From: Paenibacillus kribbensis
GTDB lineage: Bacteria; Bacillota; Bacilli; Paenibacillales; Paenibacillaceae
Reading direction: 5' to 3'
Assembly: GCF_002240415.1 (NCBI RefSeq)
Contig: NZ_CP020028.1
Span: 2,567,501-2,631,500, forward strand
DNA length: 64,000 bases
The notes under the pieces are model-generated. The model searched no databases. It was not told the origin of the DNA and saw nothing but the letters and a program-made list of their open reading frames with translations. Below, in pieces: positions 25,395 to 35,105 of the stretch. Each line of letters begins with the position of its first letter. Position 1 is the first letter of the stretch. The position numbers and the translations under genes are program-made.

Positions 25395-27110
25395 ATGCTT
25401 AGACGATTTTTTGAATATTACCGTCCTTATCGGACTTTATTTATCATTGATTTCTCTTGTGCTTTGCTGGCTGCGCTGCTGGAGCTGGCTTTTCCTCTTG
25501 CGGTTAACCGAGTGGTCGATGATTTGCTGCCTAGTGGGAACTGGAAATGGATTTTATTTGCCTGTCTAGCTCTGCTTGGGATTTATGTCGTAAGTGCCGG
25601 ACTGAATTACGTGGTTACTTATTGGGGGCACAAGCTGGGAATTAACATTGAGTCAGACATGCGCAAAAAGCTGTTTGATCGCGTACAAAAGCAATCCTTT
25701 CGTTTTTTTGACAATAACAAAACAGGGCATTTGGTCTCCCGTATGACCAACGATCTGATGGATATCGGAGAAATTGCCCACCACGGACCCGAGGATTTGT
25801 TCATTGCACTGATGACTCTGGGTGGGGCCTTCGGTATCATGCTCAGCATTAACTGGAAGCTGGCTGTGCTGACATTTATTATTGTTCCGCTGATGATTTA
25901 CTTGTCCTTGTATTTTAGCCGTAAAATGAATGCTGCTTTCCATCGTATGTTTTCTGATATTGCGGATTACAACGCCCGGATTGAAAACAACGTTAGCGGT
26001 ATCCGCGTTGTTCAGGCTTTCTCCAACGAAGCACATGAAATAGAGCGTTTTGCTGAAAATAACGGACGGTTTCGTAATACAAAGCTGATCGCTTATCGCA
26101 TTATGGCATGGAATTCTTCGATTAGTTTTATTCTGATGAAGCTGGTCTCACTGTTTGTGCTTGTATGTGGAACATGGTTTGTTATTGAAGGGCAGATGAC
26201 CTATGGGGAGTTTATCGCATTTGTGATGCTGTCCAATGTATTTCTCGCACCAATCAAACAAATTAACTCCGTCATTGAAACATATCCCAAAGGGATTGCC
26301 GGCTTCCGACGTTACCTGGATTTGCTGGAGAGTGGATCTGACGTAGAGGATCTGCCAGGCGCCAAGGCCGTTAAGCATCTTAACGGAGATATTCAATTTG
26401 AAGGTGTCACGTTTGGCTATGAAAACAAAGATAAGGTACTACGCAAAGTGGACCTATCCATTCATGCAGGAGAAACCGTAGCACTTGTTGGTCCATCGGG
26501 AGCAGGTAAAACGACACTTTGCAGCTTGCTGCCTCGCTTCTATGATGTCGAGGAAGGCAGCATTACGATTGATGGCATGGATATCCGTGAAATGAAGCTG
26601 GATTCGCTGCGATCCATGATTGGTATCGTACAGCAGGATGTATTTCTCTTTGATGGAACGATTCGTGAAAATATTGCTTACGGCAAGCTTGATGCTTCAG
26701 AAGATGAAATTTGGGATGCTGCCCGGCGGGCTCAGATTGAAGATCTGGTTCGCTCATATCCGGAAGGGCTGGATACGATGATTGGCGAACGAGGCGTGAA
26801 GCTGTCCGGCGGTCAAAAGCAACGCTTGTCAATTGCTCGGATGTTTCTGAAAAATCCGCCAATTCTCATTTTGGATGAAGCGACATCAGCATTGGATACG
26901 GAAACGGAGGCCGCGATTCAGCAAGCACTGACGGAGCTGTCGCAAGGCCGAACAACGCTCGTGATTGCCCATCGTTTGGCAACGATCAAAAATGCCGACC
27001 GCATTATCGTAGTTGCAGATCAGGGTATCGCCGAGCAAGGTAGACATGAAGAATTGCTGACCGCAAAGGGGGCATATAGCCGTCTGCACCAAGCTCAGTA
27101 TGGTACGTAA
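25395..27110 (+). CDS. ABC transporter, fused permease and ATPase (exporter type)
   Basis: Half-size exporter-type ABC protein of 571 aa. Six transmembrane helices lie in residues about 15-310 and the nucleotide-binding domain in about 330-570, with Walker A GPSGAGKTT, signature LSGGQKQRLSIARM, Walker B ILILDEATSALD and H-loop VIAHRLAT all intact. It should act as a homodimer. Its place between two Fur-controlled iron binding proteins suggests siderophore export or an import role like IrtAB; the sequence does not decide. It does not resemble the small FhuC-type ATPase needed by FecCD permeases. Confidence 0.88.
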   Translation: MLRRFFEYYRPYRTLFIIDFSCALLAALLELAFPLAVNRVVDDLLPSGNWKWILFACLALLGIYVVSAGLNYVVTYWGHKLGINIESDMRKKLFDRVQKQSFRFFDNNKTGHLVSRMTNDLMDIGEIAHHGPEDLFIALMTLGGAFGIMLSINWKLAVLTFIIVPLMIYLSLYFSRKMNAAFHRMFSDIADYNARIENNVSGIRVVQAFSNEAHEIERFAENNGRFRNTKLIAYRIMAWNSSISFILMKLVSLFVLVCGTWFVIEGQMTYGEFIAFVMLSNVFLAPIKQINSVIETYPKGIAGFRRYLDLLESGSDVEDLPGAKAVKHLNGDIQFEGVTFGYENKDKVLRKVDLSIHAGETVALVGPSGAGKTTLCSLLPRFYDVEEGSITIDGMDIREMKLDSLRSMIGIVQQDVFLFDGTIRENIAYGKLDASEDEIWDAARRAQIEDLVRSYPEGLDTMIGERGVKLSGGQKQRLSIARMFLKNPPILILDEATSALDTETEAAIQQALTELSQGRTTLVIAHRLATIKNADRIIVVADQGIAEQGRHEELLTAKGAYSRLHQAQYGT

Positions 27111-27148
27111 TTAGACCTTTGAAAGTAAAAGTGAGAGGGATGAAATTC

Positions 27149-28117
27149 TTGAAGAAGCAAATTTTGAGTTTGGCAATACTGTTTATACTCGTTGTAGCTC
27201 TGAGCGCATGTGCAGGCCAAACGAATCCGTCTGCTGAAAAGCAGGATCAAGCTTCTGGCGGAGAGAAGCCAGCGGCAACCAAGACAGTCCAAACCATTCA
27301 TGGAGAGATTACGATTCCTGTTCAGCCCAAACGGATCGTGGTAGATATGTATCAAAATGATTTATTGGCCCTTGGGATCAAACCCGTGGGAAGTGTAAAG
27401 TATTATCTGGATAACCCGTTTTCGAAGGAGCTTGTACAAGGCATTTCAAGTATTGGAGACCGTGGTAGCGTGTCCGTTGAAAAAGTCCTGGCTCTGGAGC
27501 CGGATTTGATCCTGATTGGTTCCAAAGATGTAGGCGAGTATGAGAAATACAGCAAAATTGCTCCGACCATCGTCATTCCTTATGGGACGTACAAAAATGT
27601 GCATGAGGAGCTGACCGCTTTTGGTGAGCTTCTTGGAAAAGAACAGGAGGCCAAAACATGGCTAGCTCAATATGATCAGCGGATACAGGCGGCGCGTGAC
27701 AAGTTGAAGGGAATCATCCAGCCAGGGGATACGTTTACCGTTATGGAGGCCTCTGCCAAGGAATACTATGTATATGGTGACAATTTTGGCAGAGGAGGCC
27801 AGGCAGTCTATAGAGGTCTTGAGTTAACACCACCACCGCTGGTTCAAAAAGAACTCATGGGTGAAACTCAATGGAAGTCCGTTTCGAGAGAGGTAATTGA
27901 CAAGTATGCAGGCTCTTATATTTTTCTGACCGTTAGTAAGGAAAACACCGGATATAAGGGAGACAGCATATGGAAGTCACTGAGTGCCGTTCGAAATGAC
28001 AGAGTTTTTGAGCTTCAGGAGGACCGGTATTGGTATTTTGATCCCATTGCTATTGTGGGACAAGCTGAAGAGCTTGCAGATCTTCTTGTGCAGCGGAATG
28101 AAGTGAACGCTTCATAG
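27149..28117 (+). CDS. iron-siderophore ABC transporter substrate-binding lipoprotein (second)
   Basis: Second FepB/FhuD-like lipoprotein, about 322 aa, lipobox ALSAC. The binding domain starts TIHGEITIPVQPKRIVVDMYQNDLLALGIKPVGS. It is clearly diverged from the first binding protein. Several starts are possible (TTG 27119, GTG 27131, ATG 27140, TTG 27149); TTG 27149 is preferred because GAGAGGG lies 9 bases upstream and a normal signal peptide MKKQILSLAILF results. It follows the exporter gene closely and ends in a terminator, so the three genes form one unit. Confidence 0.87.
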   Translation: MKKQILSLAILFILVVALSACAGQTNPSAEKQDQASGGEKPAATKTVQTIHGEITIPVQPKRIVVDMYQNDLLALGIKPVGSVKYYLDNPFSKELVQGISSIGDRGSVSVEKVLALEPDLILIGSKDVGEYEKYSKIAPTIVIPYGTYKNVHEELTAFGELLGKEQEAKTWLAQYDQRIQAARDKLKGIIQPGDTFTVMEASAKEYYVYGDNFGRGGQAVYRGLELTPPPLVQKELMGETQWKSVSREVIDKYAGSYIFLTVSKENTGYKGDSIWKSLSAVRNDRVFELQEDRYWYFDPIAIVGQAEELADLLVQRNEVNAS

Positions 28118-28142
28118 AAATAGCAGCTCAGACGTTGCTGGT

Positions 28143-28180
28143 AGCCCTTTGGTATTTATGCCGAAGGGCTTTAATTATTT
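28143..28180 (+). terminator. intrinsic terminator of the first iron unit
   Basis: AGCCCTTTGG pairs with CCGAAGGGCT around TATTTATG, followed by a T-rich tract. Confidence 0.8.
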
Positions 28181-28262
28181 CTAATTAGCAAAGCTATATG
28201 AGATTGTCGAAATTAGCTATTGAAGCGATTGACGCATTAATTTACAATAATAAAGATTGCGT

Positions 28263-28281
28263 GATAATAATTCTCATTATC
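28263..28281 (+). promoter_or_regulatory. Fur box 2
   Basis: GATAATAATTCTCATTATC matches the Fur consensus at 16 of 19 positions and lies about 70 bases before the first FecCD permease gene. Confidence 0.82.
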
Positions 28282-28349
28282 ATACGTTTCGTCAGCGCAG
28301 GTTTATGGGGAACCTACATACTATTCAACAGTTAGGGTGAACAATAGTC

Positions 28350-29414
28350 ATGAAATTATCAGAATCATCGGATAATCCTGCTCGGAGTAGTCATAACCAG
28401 CCGCCAACTCAATTTCACTCGCGGCCGTGGGCGGCTTCACTTATTTTAACAGCAGGGATAGCTCTTTTAGCATTCGGTATCGCTTTATCCTTATCCTTTG
28501 GTGCAGCCTCGATTAGGCTGTTTGAGGTATGGAACGCAGTTTTTCATTTTAATCCTGCAATTCAAAACCATCAAATTATTTGGGAAATCCGCTTGCCTCG
28601 AATTTTGGGAGGTGTATTAATCGGAGTCTGCTTTGCTGTTGCAGGGGCAATTATGCAGGGCATGACCCGCAATCCACTTGCTGACTCGGGCTTGCTTGGC
28701 CTGAATTCAGGAGCAAGTTTGGCGATGGCGATTTGCTTTGCTCTTTTTCCCGGCTCTTCCTTTTTACAGTTGATGCTGTACTCCTTTGTTGGTGCGGCCT
28801 TGGCTGTTGTGATGGTATATGGTACAAGCTCCTTATCCAAGACCGGCATTACACCAGTGCGGCTTGTATTGGCAGGTGCAGCTGTGACAGCATTATTGTC
28901 TGCCTTGGGTGACGCGATCAGCTTGTATTTTAATGTTGGACAGGATCTGGCCTTCTGGTATGCAGGGGGACTGAGTGGAACGAAATGGGTTCAGCTGAGT
29001 ATTGTCTTGCCTTGGGTGGTGGTAGCCTTTATCGGCGCTCTCATGTTGTCGCGCTCTATTACGCTGCTTAGCTTGGGCGATGAAATCGCACTGAGTCTGG
29101 GTCAACGTACAGGGCTGGTAAAGATAACGGGAATGCTGCTTGTTCTAATTCTCGCAGGTGCGGCGGTATCGTTAGTAGGCTCCATAGGCTTCGTGGGATT
29201 GATCATTCCTCATATCACCCGTAAGCTGGTTGGGGTTGATTATCGCTGGATTATTCCGTGCTCGGCCATTATGGGAGCTTTGCTCATCGTGTTTGCCGAT
29301 CTGGCGGCCCGTATGATTAATGCACCTGAGGAAACACCGGTAGGTGTGCTTATTGCCCTCATTGGTGTGCCGTTCTTCCTTTATCTGGCACGCAAAGAAA
29401 GGAGGGCGCTGTAA
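28350..29414 (+). CDS. FecCD-family iron ABC transporter permease (first)
   Basis: Permease of 354 aa with nine to ten helices. Family hallmarks are IRLPRILGGVLIGVCFAVAGAIMQGMTRNPLADSGLLG at about 80-117 and GSIGFVGLIIPHITRKLVGVDYR at about 270-292. A hydrophilic N-terminal extension of about 25 residues precedes the first helix. It should form a heterodimer with the next gene product, one base away. The cluster lacks the cognate ATPase gene, which must be supplied from elsewhere (YusV/FhuC type). Confidence 0.92.
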   Translation: MKLSESSDNPARSSHNQPPTQFHSRPWAASLILTAGIALLAFGIALSLSFGAASIRLFEVWNAVFHFNPAIQNHQIIWEIRLPRILGGVLIGVCFAVAGAIMQGMTRNPLADSGLLGLNSGASLAMAICFALFPGSSFLQLMLYSFVGAALAVVMVYGTSSLSKTGITPVRLVLAGAAVTALLSALGDAISLYFNVGQDLAFWYAGGLSGTKWVQLSIVLPWVVVAFIGALMLSRSITLLSLGDEIALSLGQRTGLVKITGMLLVLILAGAAVSLVGSIGFVGLIIPHITRKLVGVDYRWIIPCSAIMGALLIVFADLAARMINAPEETPVGVLIALIGVPFFLYLARKERRAL

Positions 29415-29415
29415 G

Positions 29416-30462
29416 ATGAACAATGTTACGAGTGGGGTTATTGCCAAAGCAAGTCACCGCAAAAAAATCCATGATTGGATCGTTGTTATCATTTTAATCA
29501 TGTTGCTCATTGCTGCATTTACCATAAGCGCGAATACGGGAACGATTCGACTTTCGCCCATGGAGCTTTTTAAAACTTTATTGGGTCAAGGGACTCCACA
29601 GCAGGAATTAATTCTGTTTGAATTTCGATTGCCGCGCATGGTTATTTCCATTTTGATCGGTGCAGGTCTGGCTGTATCCGGGTGTATTATGCAGGGGGTT
29701 TCGCGCAACGGTCTGGCGGACCCTGGTATCCTGGGAATTAATGCGGGGGCCGGGCTAATGGTGATGCTGTTTGTATTGCTTTTTCCATCCATGCAAACTA
29801 CAAATTCATTATTCTTATTGCCCGGGCTTGCGCTGATAGGCTCAGGAGCGGCTGCAATTCTAATCTATGCGCTTTCTTACAAAAAGGGCGAAGGGATTTC
29901 ACCGACAAGGCTATTGCTGAGCGGTATTGGTGTAGCGGCAGGTATCAGTGCTGCCATGATCATTATGACGCTAAAGCTGACACCTGAAAGCTACACGTTT
30001 GTGGCAAATTGGCTGGCTGGAAGCATATGGGGATCAAACTGGAAATTCGTCATGGCACTGTTGCCTTGGCTTATCATATTGCTTCCCTTCGCATATTATA
30101 AAGCCAATGTAATGAATGTACTGAACCTAGGAGATCAGACAGCATCCGGCTTAGGTACTCCTATCGAAAGGGAGCGTATTCTTCTTCTTGCTGCTGCAGT
30201 GGGGCTTGCTAGTTCCAGTGTATCAGTTAGTGGTGGTATCGGTTTTGTTGGTTTGGTCGCTCCGCATTTAGCGAGAAAGCTGGTGGGGCCAAAGCATAAA
30301 ATGCTGCTGGTAACCAGCGCTTTAGTCGGAGCACTACTGGTGCTCGTAGCAGATACGATTACACGATCCTTGCCTTTGCAGAAAGAAATTCCTACAGGTT
30401 TGATCGTGGCCATTATTGGTGCGCCATACTTCCTGTATTTGCTGAGCCGCTCCAAGGGATAA
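29416..30462 (+). CDS. FecCD-family iron ABC transporter permease (second)
   Basis: Second permease of the heterodimer, 348 aa, with FRLPRMVISILIGAGLAVSGCIMQGVSRNGLADPGILGINAGAG and GGIGFVGLVAPHLARKLVGPKHK. ATG 29416 follows the preceding stop by one base, and AAAGGAGGG sits inside the end of the first permease gene, so the pair is coupled. A longer frame from 29344 overlaps the neighbour and is rejected. Confidence 0.92.
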   Translation: MNNVTSGVIAKASHRKKIHDWIVVIILIMLLIAAFTISANTGTIRLSPMELFKTLLGQGTPQQELILFEFRLPRMVISILIGAGLAVSGCIMQGVSRNGLADPGILGINAGAGLMVMLFVLLFPSMQTTNSLFLLPGLALIGSGAAAILIYALSYKKGEGISPTRLLLSGIGVAAGISAAMIIMTLKLTPESYTFVANWLAGSIWGSNWKFVMALLPWLIILLPFAYYKANVMNVLNLGDQTASGLGTPIERERILLLAAAVGLASSSVSVSGGIGFVGLVAPHLARKLVGPKHKMLLVTSALVGALLVLVADTITRSLPLQKEIPTGLIVAIIGAPYFLYLLSRSKG

Positions 30463-30465
30463 CAC

Positions 30466-30515
30466 AAAAAATAACCTTCAAAACCACTAAGAAAGTGGGA
30501 TGAAGGTTATTTTTC
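30466..30515. terminator. intrinsic terminator of the FecCD unit
   Basis: AAAAATAACCTTCA pairs with TGAAGGTTATTTTT, with CCACT/AGTGG inside. Confidence 0.88.
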
Positions 30516-30540
30516 ATTTGCGTTTTAGCAGTCTTGCATC

Positions 30541-30708
30541 TCAACGGGAAGTATTCAGAGCATGAGAGGTTTGATGCAGTTCTCTGATCATTTTGTGCAA
30601 CGTGTAATTTTCCTGACGTGTCACGCCGTGTTGATTTTCCTGAACCAGCAACTGATGGATGTTACGTTTAAGAATTTCACTTCGACGTTCCAGCATTTCG
30701 GTACTCAT
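30541..30708 (-). CDS. small hypothetical protein (55 aa)
   Basis: The frame MSTEMLERRSEILKRNIHQ... is hydrophilic and predicted fully helical, with no Cys and no membrane segment. GGGAG lies 13 bases before the ATG at 30708, which is long; GTG 30720 is an alternative. The open frame continues to 30861, but the upstream part looks non-coding. It superficially recalls small Spo0E-like regulators, yet lacks the SxxLD motif of that family, so no function is assigned. Confidence 0.45.
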   Translation of the reverse strand: MSTEMLERRSEILKRNIHQLLVQENQHGVTRQENYTLHKMIRELHQTSHALNTSR

Positions 30709-30861
30709 AAATAAATGAACACTCCCTTTGTCATGAATAAACCTATATTTTTGAAATGAGCATAGGCTGTAAATCAGCTTGGCTTTCGACTTCTTTAAGT
30801 ATATCGTGCTGGATGATCCAGGAAAAACGGAGCAAGACAGCAAAATGCTTTTTCTCATCAC

Positions 30862-31110
30862 CCTTGTCGTGGCAACGGCTACTCACCCCATGGGTTCTTA
30901 GATATGCTGCCTAATGCTGGTGATAACAGGATATTAGACGTAATTAGCCTATTCGAATATCAATCCACTGCCTGAATCCATTTAAAATTTGATTGGCTTT
31001 CTACAGCAAGTACTGGAGTACGAATATGTTGCGATTCTTTTTGTTTTTCGAAAATGAATTGGGATTAGAAGCTGGACAAGGGCAACAAGCTTTTTTATAC
31101 TTAAAAAGTG
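30862..31110. other. intergenic stretch without recognised gene
   Basis: AT-rich sequence with several short self-complementary pieces (for example AACCCATGGGGT near 30888). No frame with a ribosome binding site, no known RNA family and no terminator were recognised. Confidence 0.5.
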
Positions 31111-31152
31111 CCTAAAATAACTGCGTATAATATAAATTATACGCAATTTAGG
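31111..31152. repeat. AT-rich double inverted repeat upstream of the Xer gene
   Basis: TGCGTATAAT (31122-31131) pairs perfectly with ATTATACGCA (31136-31145) around ATAA, and CCTAAA/TTTAGG lie outside. Its core ATAATATAAATTAT differs by one base from the core of the palindrome just downstream of the recombinase gene, so the gene is bracketed by related palindromes. Confidence 0.55.
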
Positions 31153-31275
31153 TTTAAAACGACTTTCTATAGCCTTCTTGAGTAAAGATGTCGATTGAAT
31201 TGTCGATAAAAAGCAGACGAAATTGAACGTTTTGCAGCATATTTCAGAATAAGAATGGTAAAGGAGGTCATTGGA

Positions 31276-32232
31276 ATGAGAAAAGAGCAGCGGCATACGG
31301 GGGCGTTCACAATAGATCAAACAGATGAAATGTATGCTGAGGAGTTGGAAGCCTTTTTAATCTGGATGAAGGATGCGGGATATACAGTACATACGCAAAA
31401 AAACTATTTAGGAGATGTAAAGCAGTTTTTGTGCACATTGCGGGATAAACCACTCGATCAAGTGAAAAAGATTCATGTTATGTCGTATCTGTCTAAAGCT
31501 CGGGAAGGTGGGGCTGGAGACAGTACCCGAAACCGGAAGCATGCAGCGGTGAGCAGTTTTTTCAAAGCACTGCAGGAGTTTGAATTATGCAGCACGAATC
31601 CGGCGTCCGGAATTAAAAAAGCAAAGACAGTAAAAAATCGTATGCCCGTGTACCTGGATGAACATGAAATCCGGCCATTTTTACTCGCGGTGGAAGGGAA
31701 GTATGCTAATCGGAATACGGCTATTTTTCTGCTCATGGTATATATGGGATTGCGGGTGGGGGAGGTCCACTCTTTGAATGTCTCGGATTACAGCCGGGAA
31801 CGACGCACTTTGGATGTGTTCGGTAAAGGACGAAAGTGGCGTACTCTTCCAGTGCCGGAGGCTGTGTGTGATATTTTAGACCGTGCAGTGGCGGAAAGAT
31901 TAACGCCGTGGAGAGGGAAGGAGGATGCAATGTTCGTGTCGCAAAAAGGCCGCCGACTGGCAGTGCGCTCTATCCAGCAGATCGCTACAGAAACGTTCGA
32001 GCGATTCCAGCAAGATAAAGGTGCGCAGGCTCGAGTTGCTTACTCCAGCCATAAGCTGCGGCATACGTTTGCAACGATGCTTTTGCGTAAGGGGGCCGAT
32101 CTGCGTACGGTGCAGGAGCTGCTGGGGCACTCATCCATCCAGACAACCACCGTTTATACGCATGTCACGGATCGGGAGAAGGAAAAGGCGATGGATAAGC
32201 TGGATATTCAGGTGCCGATGGTAGAATCATGA
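31276..32232 (+). CDS. XerC-like tyrosine recombinase beside a dif-like site
   Basis: Tyrosine recombinase of 318 aa. The SAM-like core-binding domain covers about 15-105 ([19 protein letters not shown]) and the catalytic domain about 125-310. All catalytic residues are present: Arg in [12 protein letters not shown], Lys in [26 protein letters not shown] and Tyr in [11 protein letters not shown] 31276 has AAAGGAGGTC upstream. A perfect 26-bp dif-like palindrome begins 38 bases after the stop, the arrangement seen for self-sufficient Xer systems whose recombinase gene adjoins its site. Whether it is the housekeeping XerC or a mobile relative cannot be told without the rest of the genome. Confidence 0.88.
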   Translation: MRKEQRHTGAFTIDQTDEMYAEELEAFLIWMKDAGYTVHTQKNYLGDVKQFLCTLRDKPLDQVKKIHVMSYLSKAREGGAGDSTRNRKHAAVSSFFKALQEFELCSTNPASGIKKAKTVKNRMPVYLDEHEIRPFLLAVEGKYANRNTAIFLLMVYMGLRVGEVHSLNVSDYSRERRTLDVFGKGRKWRTLPVPEAVCDILDRAVAERLTPWRGKEDAMFVSQKGRRLAVRSIQQIATETFERFQQDKGAQARVAYSSHKLRHTFATMLLRKGADLRTVQELLGHSSIQTTTVYTHVTDREKEKAMDKLDIQVPMVES

Positions 32233-32270
32233 GAAAATATCATGAACGAATGAAGCGGGTTAAACAACGA

Positions 32271-32296
32271 GATTACATAATATATATTATGTAATC
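32271..32296. repeat. dif-like palindrome copy 2 (26-bp perfect)
   Basis: GATTACATAATAT is followed directly by its exact reverse complement. The core 32275-32292 is identical to copy 1, and 18 of 19 positions match the spacer and XerD half of Bacillus dif. It lies between the recombinase gene and the truncated MATE gene. Confidence 0.7.
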
Positions 32297-32329
32297 TTTT
32301 TGGTTTGGATTTTCATTTAATTTCAATAG

Positions 32330-33656
32330 CAAAAGTATCGTCAACAGTTAATCTTCAGTTTAACGCATAGTTTAGTTATTGATTATTATCTCCAGAGCCT
32401 TCTCGGCGTGGCTGACTCATTTTTTATTGCGAGGCTCGGGCTGCTTTCCATAAATGCCGTTGGAGTGACAAATATTTATAGTTTGACGTACCTTGGCGTA
32501 TTCACCGCAGTTTCCACTGCGATATCTGTTTATGTATCCCGAGCCATTGGTGCTACAAATTTGGAGCAAGGACGTTCGGCTATTTGGCATGGTTTCGTGG
32601 TTGCTTTTATTATAGGGGTACTGATCTCCATAGGGTCGGTCATTTTTGCTGTACCCCTTTTGCATATCATGGGGGCTTATGGAGAATTGCAAGTGACTGC
32701 TTTACCGTATTTTTGTATAGTGCTAGGAATTTCACCGTTAATAGCATTATTTACTGCTCAATCGGCAGCATTTCGTGCTACAGGAGATACGAGAACGCCT
32801 CTTAAAGTTGGACTAGAGATGAATGTGATTCACATTATTTTTGACTACATTCTGATTTTTGGAATTGGATTTATACCCGGATTTGGTTTAGCAGGTGCAG
32901 CGTGGGCTATGGTACTTGCCCGGTTGTATGCGTCTTTACGTCTGTGGTGGAAGTCCAGAAAGGTCGAAGCCATTTCGCTATTAAAACAAGACCTAAGAAT
33001 ACAGGTATCATTCTTGGCAAACATGATGAAGTTCGCTATACCCGTTGCCTTTGAACGATTATCCATGAGACTTGGGCAAGTCGTTTATTTTGGCCTAATT
33101 GTAAGAATGGGTGTTGAAACATATGCCGCGCATAACATTGCGGGTACACTGACGGTATTCGCATCAACCGTTGGTTCAGGTTTTGCCATAGCAGCCAGCG
33201 TAACAATTGGACAAGCAATCGGGAGCAAAAATGATTCTGCTGTACAATCCTACAGACGATGGAGTTATATCCAGTCTGCTGTTTCTATGACGGTTATTAC
33301 CGCTTTGCTTTGCATCTTTTCGCCTTGGATTTGGCTTAATGTTTACCGATAATAGCAATGTAATTCATTTATTGTTTATTGTGCTGGCTATTGACACATT
33401 GTCACAACCGTTTTTAGCTTCAGCTCTAGTGGATACTTCAGCCATCCAGGCAGGAGGAAACAGCAAATATCCGATGATCGTGACGACAATTGGTATCTGG
33501 GGAGTTCGAACTCTTGGCGTGTACTTATTTGCTTGGCATTTAGGCTTAGGTCTTCCCGCGGTTTGGGCAAGTATCGCTGCTGACAACGCACTGAGAGCTT
33601 TTTTATTTATGAGATATCGGAAGAAAGCCAAACCAACGACTTTTCTGGTTATTTAA
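32330..33656 (+). pseudogene. MATE-family efflux transporter, truncated and frameshifted
   Basis: The frame reads YYLQSLLGVADSFFIARLG from about 32384 and continues as a MATE transporter for about 320 codons, then meets a stop at 33350. The rest of the C-terminus (HLLFIVLAIDTLSQPFLASALVD onward) continues in the +2 frame from about 33340 to 33656. The first 20-25 residues expected for the family are missing and replaced by unrelated sequence beginning shortly after the dif-like palindrome. No ribosome binding site is visible. It is most likely a decayed drug/sodium antiporter gene. Confidence 0.85.
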
Positions 33657-34110
33657 TCCTCAAGAGGTGGGCCTGTATGATAACCTGGTTTGCGAAGTAT
33701 TGAAGCAGTGCTTGACTTGTAACGCGTTTCATCAGGTAAAGTAAAGTTATAACTGCAAAAAACAGTGAGGACTTTCTTGTGATTCCACCCATTTTTTGTT
33801 AGTTGTATGAGGTTGTGTATGAAGGTTTGCCTTATCTAGCAGAAGAGGGGTTTATATCCTAATCAAGGGGAATTTGATATTTAAAGGGGAGAAGAGTTAA
33901 TTACAAGCTATAGAAGTGATTGAGCATTTTGTCTATAATCTAATTATCATCGCTTGTACAAGTGAAGGCGGATTTTAAAAGCTAATATCCAAGAAGAGTA
34001 CAATGACATTGTGGTTTCTGTGCCCTGGTGGCTGAATTTTACAAAAAAGTAATTATTATTTTTGAAAACGGTTAATCAGGCATCGAGATCACTCTATGGA
34101 GGAAATGGAC
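33657..34110. other. intergenic region upstream of the ROK gene
   Basis: No intact gene was found. Short translatable bits (for example around 33810-33850, reading EGLPYLAEEGF) may be gene debris. The palindrome CTTGTACAAG at 33953-33962 lies just after a TATAAT (33934) and resembles a GntR-type half-turn operator; its regulator is unknown. Confidence 0.4.
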
Positions 34111-35016
34111 ATGAAAAATAAAATACTCGTTTTTGATATCGGAGGCTCCTTTATCAAGTTTAGTTTATATTTCGAGGATCGCTTTTTAACAAAGGGGAAA
34201 GTGGTAACGCCCAGGGATTCACTGGAAAGCCTTATAGTCGCTTTGAAACAAATACACCATCAGTTTATAGATGAAAGTGAAGGTATAGCCATAAGTATAC
34301 CGGGGGTCGTAAATTCAGAAAGTGGTCATATGGTGCATGGTGGCTCCTTGGATTATATACGTGACATCAATATGATTAAAGTTTTTGAAGAGGCGTTTGG
34401 CCTTCCCGTATCGATTGAAAATGATGGGAAATGTGCTGCACTTGGGGAAGCATGGCGCGGCTCATTACAGGGAATTTCTGATGGTGTTGTCTTGGTCATT
34501 GGAACAGGGATGGGAGGCGGAATCATCTCTCAGGGGAAATTGCTGAAAGGTCATCATTTATCTGCAGGGGAGTTTTCTTTCATTCGAACGAACAATGAAT
34601 TCACGAACAACCATGAATATATGCTTGGTTTCCAGGGAAGCAGTGTAACCTTAACCAAAACTGTCGCAAAAATGAAGCAGCTTCCTGAAGGCTCTATTAC
34701 AGGTGAAAAGGTATTCTCCCTCCTCGAAGAGGGGGATCAAATGGTTCAATCTGTTTTTCAAGCATATTGCCAGAATATAGCCACCCAAATCATCAATCTT
34801 CAATCCATCCTTGACCCTGAAAAGTTTGTTATTGGAGGCGGTATCTCTGCAAATCCGCTGCTCGTCATTACGATTAAGCAGGAATTAGAGAAGCTTTATG
34901 AGCATTCTCTAATTGATTTTGTTCATGCCAATATTGAACAAAGCAAGCTAGGTAATGAAGCCAATTTGCTTGGTGCTGTTTATAATTACAAAAAGTCACA
35001 TCATATAGAGATGTAA
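34111..35016 (+). CDS. ROK-family sugar kinase-like protein
   Basis: ROK protein of 301 aa. The ATP phosphate loop is FDIGGSFIKFSLY at the N-terminus, then SIPGVVNSESG, ENDGKCAALGEAWRG (with the catalytic Asp region) and VIGTGMGGGIISQG. The Cys-rich zinc motif of most ROK kinases is absent; no cysteines occur in the expected place after the GH/GE turn, as in BglK-type glucoside kinases. There is no DNA-binding domain, so it is not a NagC/XylR-type repressor. GGAGGAAATGGAC precedes ATG 34111. The sugar is unknown and no transporter adjoins it. Confidence 0.8.
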   Translation: MKNKILVFDIGGSFIKFSLYFEDRFLTKGKVVTPRDSLESLIVALKQIHHQFIDESEGIAISIPGVVNSESGHMVHGGSLDYIRDINMIKVFEEAFGLPVSIENDGKCAALGEAWRGSLQGISDGVVLVIGTGMGGGIISQGKLLKGHHLSAGEFSFIRTNNEFTNNHEYMLGFQGSSVTLTKTVAKMKQLPEGSITGEKVFSLLEEGDQMVQSVFQAYCQNIATQIINLQSILDPEKFVIGGGISANPLLVITIKQELEKLYEHSLIDFVHANIEQSKLGNEANLLGAVYNYKKSHHIEM

Positions 35017-35036
35017 AATAAAAGAAGTACAAAGAG

Positions 35037-35060
35037 ACATAATAATTATTATGTAAACCT
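35037..35060 (+). repeat. dif-like palindrome copy 3
   Basis: ACATAATAATTATTATGT is a perfect 18-bp palindrome followed by AAACCT. It lies between the convergent ROK and MutS2-like genes, with the same orientation of the GTAAAC arm as copy 1. Confidence 0.6.
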
Positions 35061-35105
35061 AAATTTTCTTATAATCTTAGATAATAAATATTAAGCAGAA
35101 AATGT

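Noticed and set aside
30541..30708. Assignment of the 55-aa protein as a Spo0E-like phosphatase
   Set aside because: Size fits, but the characteristic SxxLD motif is absent.
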